Positions 60,342-64,000 of a stretch of DNA of 64,000 nt are shown here, one piece after another. How positions within the stretch are numbered: position 1 is the first letter of the stretch; each line of letters opens with the position of its first letter. Made by a program: the position numbers and the translations under genes. The notes beneath the pieces were generated by a model. The model was given only the letters and a program-made list of their open reading frames with translations. It ran no database searches and was not told where the DNA came from. Origin of the DNA: Thermasporomyces sp036564245 (GTDB taxonomy: Bacteria > Actinomycetota > Actinomycetes > Propionibacteriales > Actinopolymorphaceae); the NCBI GenBank assembly GCA_036564245.1, contig DATCKU010000096.1, positions 186,001 to 250,000 on the forward strand, in the 5' to 3' direction.

Positions 60342-63329
60342 CTAGACCCAGATCCTTCTCCTGGCGGTGTGATAGGCCTCGGCCTGTGCATGAGCGGCGG
60401 CGAGTGTACGGCGACCGGTGTCACTGCGCTGTGTGAAGACGAGGTCGCTCGGACCGAGCCAGGTCCGCCAAGCCCGCGCGAAGGCGAGCGCTCGTGACTT
60501 GTTGCGGGCCAGGTCCTCTGGCACGGCGACCCAGCGGGTCCCGAACGCAGACTTCCCGGTGAGAGTGCGATGCAGCAGCGCGAACGGCTTGGCCGACTCG
60601 GTGGTGGCCAGCCGGGAGACGAGATAACGAGACGTCCCGGCCGGACCGAGCACGTCGTCGAGTGCTCGGGCGAACCGTGCACACTCCTGCGGCGTACCGT
60701 CTCGCAAGAAGCACCGTAGGTATCCCGAGCTGCGTGGCTCGATCGTGAGGGACGCGGCAGCGCGCTCGGAGAGCTCGCCGAGCTCCACGTACGCCGAGCA
60801 GATCGCGCGGCACACGAGATCCAGCGGCAGCGGACCGTCCAGCAATCTGGCCGTCGACCGCAACCTGGCGGCCGCCCAGCCGAGTGACACCGGTACGCCG
60901 AGCAGGGCCAGCAACGCGACCGGACTCGAGGTGACGAGCGCCAGGACCGGCGCGACGACGAGCAGGACACCGGCGAGTCCCAGCGGTATCCGTTGAGAGT
61001 GGGGGTAGCGCGGGGGAGTGACGGTGGAACCGTGACCCTCCGCCGGTGTCGTCGACGCGGAGAGCGGTGACAGGTCGGCACCGACAACGCGTCCGTCGGC
61101 CACTGCCGGGCGCCGAGGTCTCACGACCAGCGTCTCGTGTTCGGCGGCGAGGTAGGGCTGTCCGATCTTCCAGCGCTCCCGCGCCATGGCCGGCTGGCTC
61201 GCCCGTCGGATCATCGCCTGGTTGATCTGGCCGAACTCCGTGTCGGCGGGAGGGGCGAACGGGCTCAACGCGGGATGCACGTGCGACGGACCCGCCTCGA
61301 TGGCGCCGTCCTCGGACGGAGCGAAGAGGTGGCGGTGCTTTCGTACGAAACGGTCGTAGTCGGCGCTGCCACGGGCGAGCTCCGGCGCCACGCACACGAT
61401 GTCCCAGTTGGACGCGATCTTGTCCGGGTCGTCGGGGTCGAGCCGCAAGGAGCGGCCGCGCATCTGCGTGACCGAGACCGAGGTCGTGGCCGAGGTCAGG
61501 TCGACGAGGCAGTTGACGCAAGGTGCGTCCCACCCCTCGCCCAGCAAGGCCCGCGTGCCCACGAGCACCTGGGTCGCGCCCTCGCTGAAGATCGCCGTGG
61601 CGAGCGGGATCCACGTACGCGGGTGCCACTCGGGCCCGCTCGCCACGAGGCGTACCAACCCGTCCTCGTCGGTCTCGGTCCGCCAGCCGGAAAGATCGGA
61701 TCGGTGGGTACGAAGTGCCTCGAGGAGCGCCGGCGCGTCGTGTGGGGCGCAACGCAGCCCGCGACCGGAGACCAGGAGCGGCCGCAGCGGAGCGGTCCGC
61801 AGCGCCGACGCGAGTGCTCGTACGGCCTGGGGCGCCGTCCCGGCATCGGCGGGGAGTACGCCGACCAGCTCGTCCGGCACGGTCGTGAGCCGTTCGGTAT
61901 CGGTCAATACGAGGGCGCGCAGCCGGTCACCGCGGGCGTCGTACTCGCATCCCACGACCTCCACCAGTGCGAGTGGTTTGGCGGCCGAGCTCATGAGGAG
62001 CCGGTCCACGTCGGACGCGCCGCGCCGAATTCCTCGGCGCGTGAGTGTGAAGCCGAGGCTGCGCAGGGCGGCTCCGATCGCGTCGTAGCGCTTGGCCGCG
62101 GCGTCGCTCGGGTCGGCGGCGAGGCAGCGCAGGGCGTAGTCCTCCAGGAGGACGAGCCAGTCCTCCAGTTGCGGCGGCTCTCGGTAGCCCTCACCGCGTG
62201 GCACGTCGGGGGGCAGGACGAGACCTGCACTGGCCAGGAACCGCGCGCCGGCTCGGGCGAGCTTGGGGTGCTGTCGCTGGAACGCCGACCAGCTGAGCTC
62301 GGCGTCGTCGTCCAGGTTGCGCCGGCGGTTGCGCATCCGCCCGAGCACCCACTCCGGCAGGCTGGTGACCTCGCCGTGGTCTTCGTGCAGCGACGTGATC
62401 AGCTCCTGGAACCGGAGATCGTGTTCGGCGAGCCACGCGCGTTCCAACTCGAGCGGCCGCGTGATCCATGCGAGCTCCTGGTACGGCGCGAGGAACCCGT
62501 CGCGCACGACGGCAGGGGTCGGGATCGTGAAGTCGACCGGACCGAGCAGCGCGTCGTACAGCTCGGCGGCTTCACGAGACAGGCCGTCGGGAGGCGTCGC
62601 GGTGAGACCGACCACGTGGACGTCGCCGAGCTCCTCGATCGCCGCGCGCACGACGTATCCCCACATCGACGCGAGGTGGTGGCACTCGTCGAGGACGAGC
62701 ACACCGACGCCGTTCTCCCGTAGGGTCTCGAGTCGCTCGCGCGCGGTGGCGGAGAGGAGGTCGCTCAGGCGGAGCTGACCGTGCTCGGCACGGGCGATCT
62801 CGCGTTTGATGCCGGCAGTGATCCGGGCGAGCTCACGACGGCGTCGTGCGGCCGCGGCGCCCGTCCAGCGCTCCGCCTCGCGAGTCACCTCGTCGATGGT
62901 CGAGCCCGTGGCCTGGGCGCGTTCGGCCGCCCAGCGACGCTCGGCCAGGTCGCCCAGTGCTTTCCCCGGATCGTCGAGCTGACACAGGGCTTGGTACGTA
63001 AGACAGGCGATCGGCGCCGTCGGATCGGATGCCGCCACCCCTGGACCAGCCCCGAAACGTTCGACGGCTCGCATCCATTGGGACTGGACACCGGAGTTCG
63101 GTACGAGAACGAGTGCCGTGCGACCCAGCCGTCGGATGATCTCCACGCCGAGCAACGTCTTGCCGCAGCCGGGCGGGGCCACGATGTGCGTGCGGCGCCG
63201 TCCAGCGGACAGGTCGGCGTCGAACGCGTCGAGGGCCAGCTGCTGATAGTGCCGCCACGTACCGTCGAACCGCAGCGTCCGGATCTTCTCACGAGCAACG
63301 CCTACGTCGCGGCTGCTGGCTGTCGACAT
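60342..63329 (-). CDS. Large SF2 DEAD/DEAH helicase with C-terminal membrane hairpin
   Basis: 995 aa from ATG 63329. Helicase motifs are in order: APPGCGKT (51-58), VLVLDECHH (~213), LTATPPDG and, in the second RecA domain, LLGEGWD and QMRGRSLR (motif VI). A charged insertion occupies ~140-200 and ~310-420. After the helicase core a hydrophobic stretch at ~778-822 (LGLAGVLLVVAPVLALVTS, then ALLALLGVPVSLGWAA) could form two membrane spans, followed by a ~170-residue soluble domain. A membrane-associated helicase is unusual. The neighbour upstream on the same strand is an HhH DNA-repair protein, 147 bp away. Role unknown; DNA repair or defence are possible. Confidence 0.85.
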   Translation of the reverse strand: MSTASSRDVGVAREKIRTLRFDGTWRHYQQLALDAFDADLSAGRRRTHIVAPPGCGKTLLGVEIIRRLGRTALVLVPNSGVQSQWMRAVERFGAGPGVAASDPTAPIACLTYQALCQLDDPGKALGDLAERRWAAERAQATGSTIDEVTREAERWTGAAAARRRRELARITAGIKREIARAEHGQLRLSDLLSATARERLETLRENGVGVLVLDECHHLASMWGYVVRAAIEELGDVHVVGLTATPPDGLSREAAELYDALLGPVDFTIPTPAVVRDGFLAPYQELAWITRPLELERAWLAEHDLRFQELITSLHEDHGEVTSLPEWVLGRMRNRRRNLDDDAELSWSAFQRQHPKLARAGARFLASAGLVLPPDVPRGEGYREPPQLEDWLVLLEDYALRCLAADPSDAAAKRYDAIGAALRSLGFTLTRRGIRRGASDVDRLLMSSAAKPLALVEVVGCEYDARGDRLRALVLTDTERLTTVPDELVGVLPADAGTAPQAVRALASALRTAPLRPLLVSGRGLRCAPHDAPALLEALRTHRSDLSGWRTETDEDGLVRLVASGPEWHPRTWIPLATAIFSEGATQVLVGTRALLGEGWDAPCVNCLVDLTSATTSVSVTQMRGRSLRLDPDDPDKIASNWDIVCVAPELARGSADYDRFVRKHRHLFAPSEDGAIEAGPSHVHPALSPFAPPADTEFGQINQAMIRRASQPAMARERWKIGQPYLAAEHETLVVRPRRPAVADGRVVGADLSPLSASTTPAEGHGSTVTPPRYPHSQRIPLGLAGVLLVVAPVLALVTSSPVALLALLGVPVSLGWAAARLRSTARLLDGPLPLDLVCRAICSAYVELGELSERAAASLTIEPRSSGYLRCFLRDGTPQECARFARALDDVLGPAGTSRYLVSRLATTESAKPFALLHRTLTGKSAFGTRWVAVPEDLARNKSRALAFARAWRTWLGPSDLVFTQRSDTGRRTLAAAHAQAEAYHTARRRIWV

Positions 63330-63367
63330 CACGGTGCAGATTACACGCGACCCCTCCCCGCTCCGCC

Positions 63368-63425
63368 TGAAATGACCACGCATCGTCGGGCATTCGCCTC
63401 TTACAGAGGCCGACATCCCTTTCGT
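63368..63425. repeat. Degenerate dispersed repeat copy with small hairpin
   Basis: AATGACCACGCATCG (63371-63385) matches the repeat core with three changes, and the following bases include the stem GCCTCT-TAC-AGAGGC (63396-63410) and a GCCGACATCCC tail shared with the 19300 copy. It lies between the helicase start and the HhH stop. Confidence 0.5.
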
Positions 63426-63476
63426 CGGTACGAATCCCCGCGGCTGGCAGCGCACATCGCGACGACCGGATCGGCG

Positions 63477-64000
63477 TCACGCGGCACGGCGCAGGTCGTC
63501 CATGACCGCTTTCGACAGCGACGCTCGTACGCATCCGGCGACGAGCTTCGGAAGGTCGGCCTGGGGCACGAGGCTCGCCAGCTGGTCCGTGGGCAGACCG
63601 AGCCGTTCTGCTCCACGTCTCGTGCGCTCGTCGATGTACGGTGCGAGGTCGGGCCAGACAGCCTGGACTTCGCGACAGAAGATCGACGCGCCGGTCGGGC
63701 CGATGCCGGGAACCTGTTGCAGGAGCCGGGAGACACCCGTGGCGTCCCGACCCTCCGCGTGCAGCCTGCGCAGGTCACCGGCCCAGCGCTCCAGGACGAG
63801 TTCGGCTCCCTTGCCCAGCATCGTGGCCGTGCGCTCGTCGTACCGGCGATAGTGGCCGCGCCCCAACGCGTCGACCCGGTCCTGCCAGCTCGCCTCTCGC
63901 ATGGCGCGTGCCGATCGGTAACCGGCACGGAACAGTTCACGCGCTGCAGTCACGGCGATGTCGGAGCTGATCCGGGCCGACAGCAGTACGGACAGGACGA
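63477..64000 (-). CDS. Endonuclease III-like HhH-GPD DNA repair protein (partial)
   Basis: The frame is open to the right window edge, so the start is not visible (a GTG at 63953 is inside the domain). The helix-hairpin-helix motif is VPGIGPTGASIFCREV, followed by the catalytic-Asp region DLAPYIDERTRRGAERLGLP, as in HhH-GPD glycosylases. The upstream residues in the open frame (VLSVLLSARISSDIA) match the usual first helix of that fold. No Cys cluster for an iron-sulfur centre is present. It likely excises damaged bases. The gene precedes the large helicase on the same strand. Confidence 0.78.
   Translation of the reverse strand, partial: VLSVLLSARISSDIAVTAARELFRAGYRSARAMREASWQDRVDALGRGHYRRYDERTATMLGKGAELVLERWAGDLRRLHAEGRDATGVSRLLQQVPGIGPTGASIFCREVQAVWPDLAPYIDERTRRGAERLGLPTDQLASLVPQADLPKLVAGCVRASLSKAVMDDLRRAA

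Noticed and set aside
1..64000. CRISPR array, prophage or integrated plasmid
   Set aside because: No regularly spaced repeats, cas, integrase, phage structural or conjugation genes were seen.

Overview
The window is high-GC, gene-dense actinobacterial DNA. Markers are a resuscitation-promoting factor behind a c-di-AMP riboswitch, SepH, a DUF5998 protein, a class II thymidine kinase, a coproporphyrin-type ferrochelatase with C-terminal cysteines, frequent GTG starts and many LacI/ABC/glycosidase genes. The glycosidase-rich content with PhyH-type dioxygenases would fit a soil member of Propionibacteriales (Nocardioidaceae/Actinopolymorphaceae-like). That placement is inference from gene content only. 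No rRNA, tRNA, CRISPR array, integrase, transposase or phage structural gene was found.

1-9.9 kb: a tldD/pmbA pair (second gene cut by the window edge), then a complete minus-strand carbohydrate operon reading from 9.73 kb down to 2.26 kb: LacI repressor, lipoprotein binding protein, two permeases, a GH130 mannoside phosphorylase/hydrolase and a Tat-exported alpha/alpha-barrel protein. Two helically phased palindromic operators sit over its promoter and a perfect 30-bp palindrome ends it. 10-16.8 kb: rpf with riboswitch and terminator, an SbcD-like/SbcC-like/GNAT operon, and fdhD. 17-26 kb: a DUF3800 protein, a SpoU/TsnR-like RNA methyltransferase, an Nramp Mn transporter, a secreted GH59 galactocerebrosidase-like enzyme with C-terminal carbohydrate-binding modules, and a three-gene ABC-2 exporter. 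26-36.4 kb: a nucleotidyltransferase, a PhyH dioxygenase, an ABC exporter, divergent arsM/arsR (arsR overlapping a GH16 gene), a GNAT, and an operon of HAD phosphatase, duplicated-fold membrane protein and an atypical MurD. 36.5-40.4 kb: a GH3 beta-glucosidase and an ECF sigma factor fused to two S1 RNA-binding domains.

40.4-46.7 kb is a zone of decay: a frameshifted Asp-box (BNR) glycosidase, a short orphan coding remnant, a 92-bp copy of the 3' end of the sigma-S1 gene, a PHP-domain gene without its N-terminus, a 5'-truncated protease-like gene and a frameshifted, truncated kinase-like gene. 46.7-64 kb returns to orderly housekeeping genes: a P-loop kinase, an MBL-fold hydrolase, argS, a DUF5998/alkaline-phosphatase pair, DinB, tdk, S66 carboxypeptidase/M20 peptidase, a rhodanese, sepH, an MFS transporter, hemH, a large SF2 helicase carrying a membrane hairpin, and an HhH DNA-repair protein cut by the right edge.

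The items most worth follow-up are the sigma-S1 fusion and its partial duplicate, a dispersed intergenic repeat (core CCACGCCTGGTCATT, three exact copies plus degenerate ones), the overlapping face-to-face arsR/arsM promoters with a probably leaderless arsR, the atypical MurD, and the membrane-hairpin helicase.
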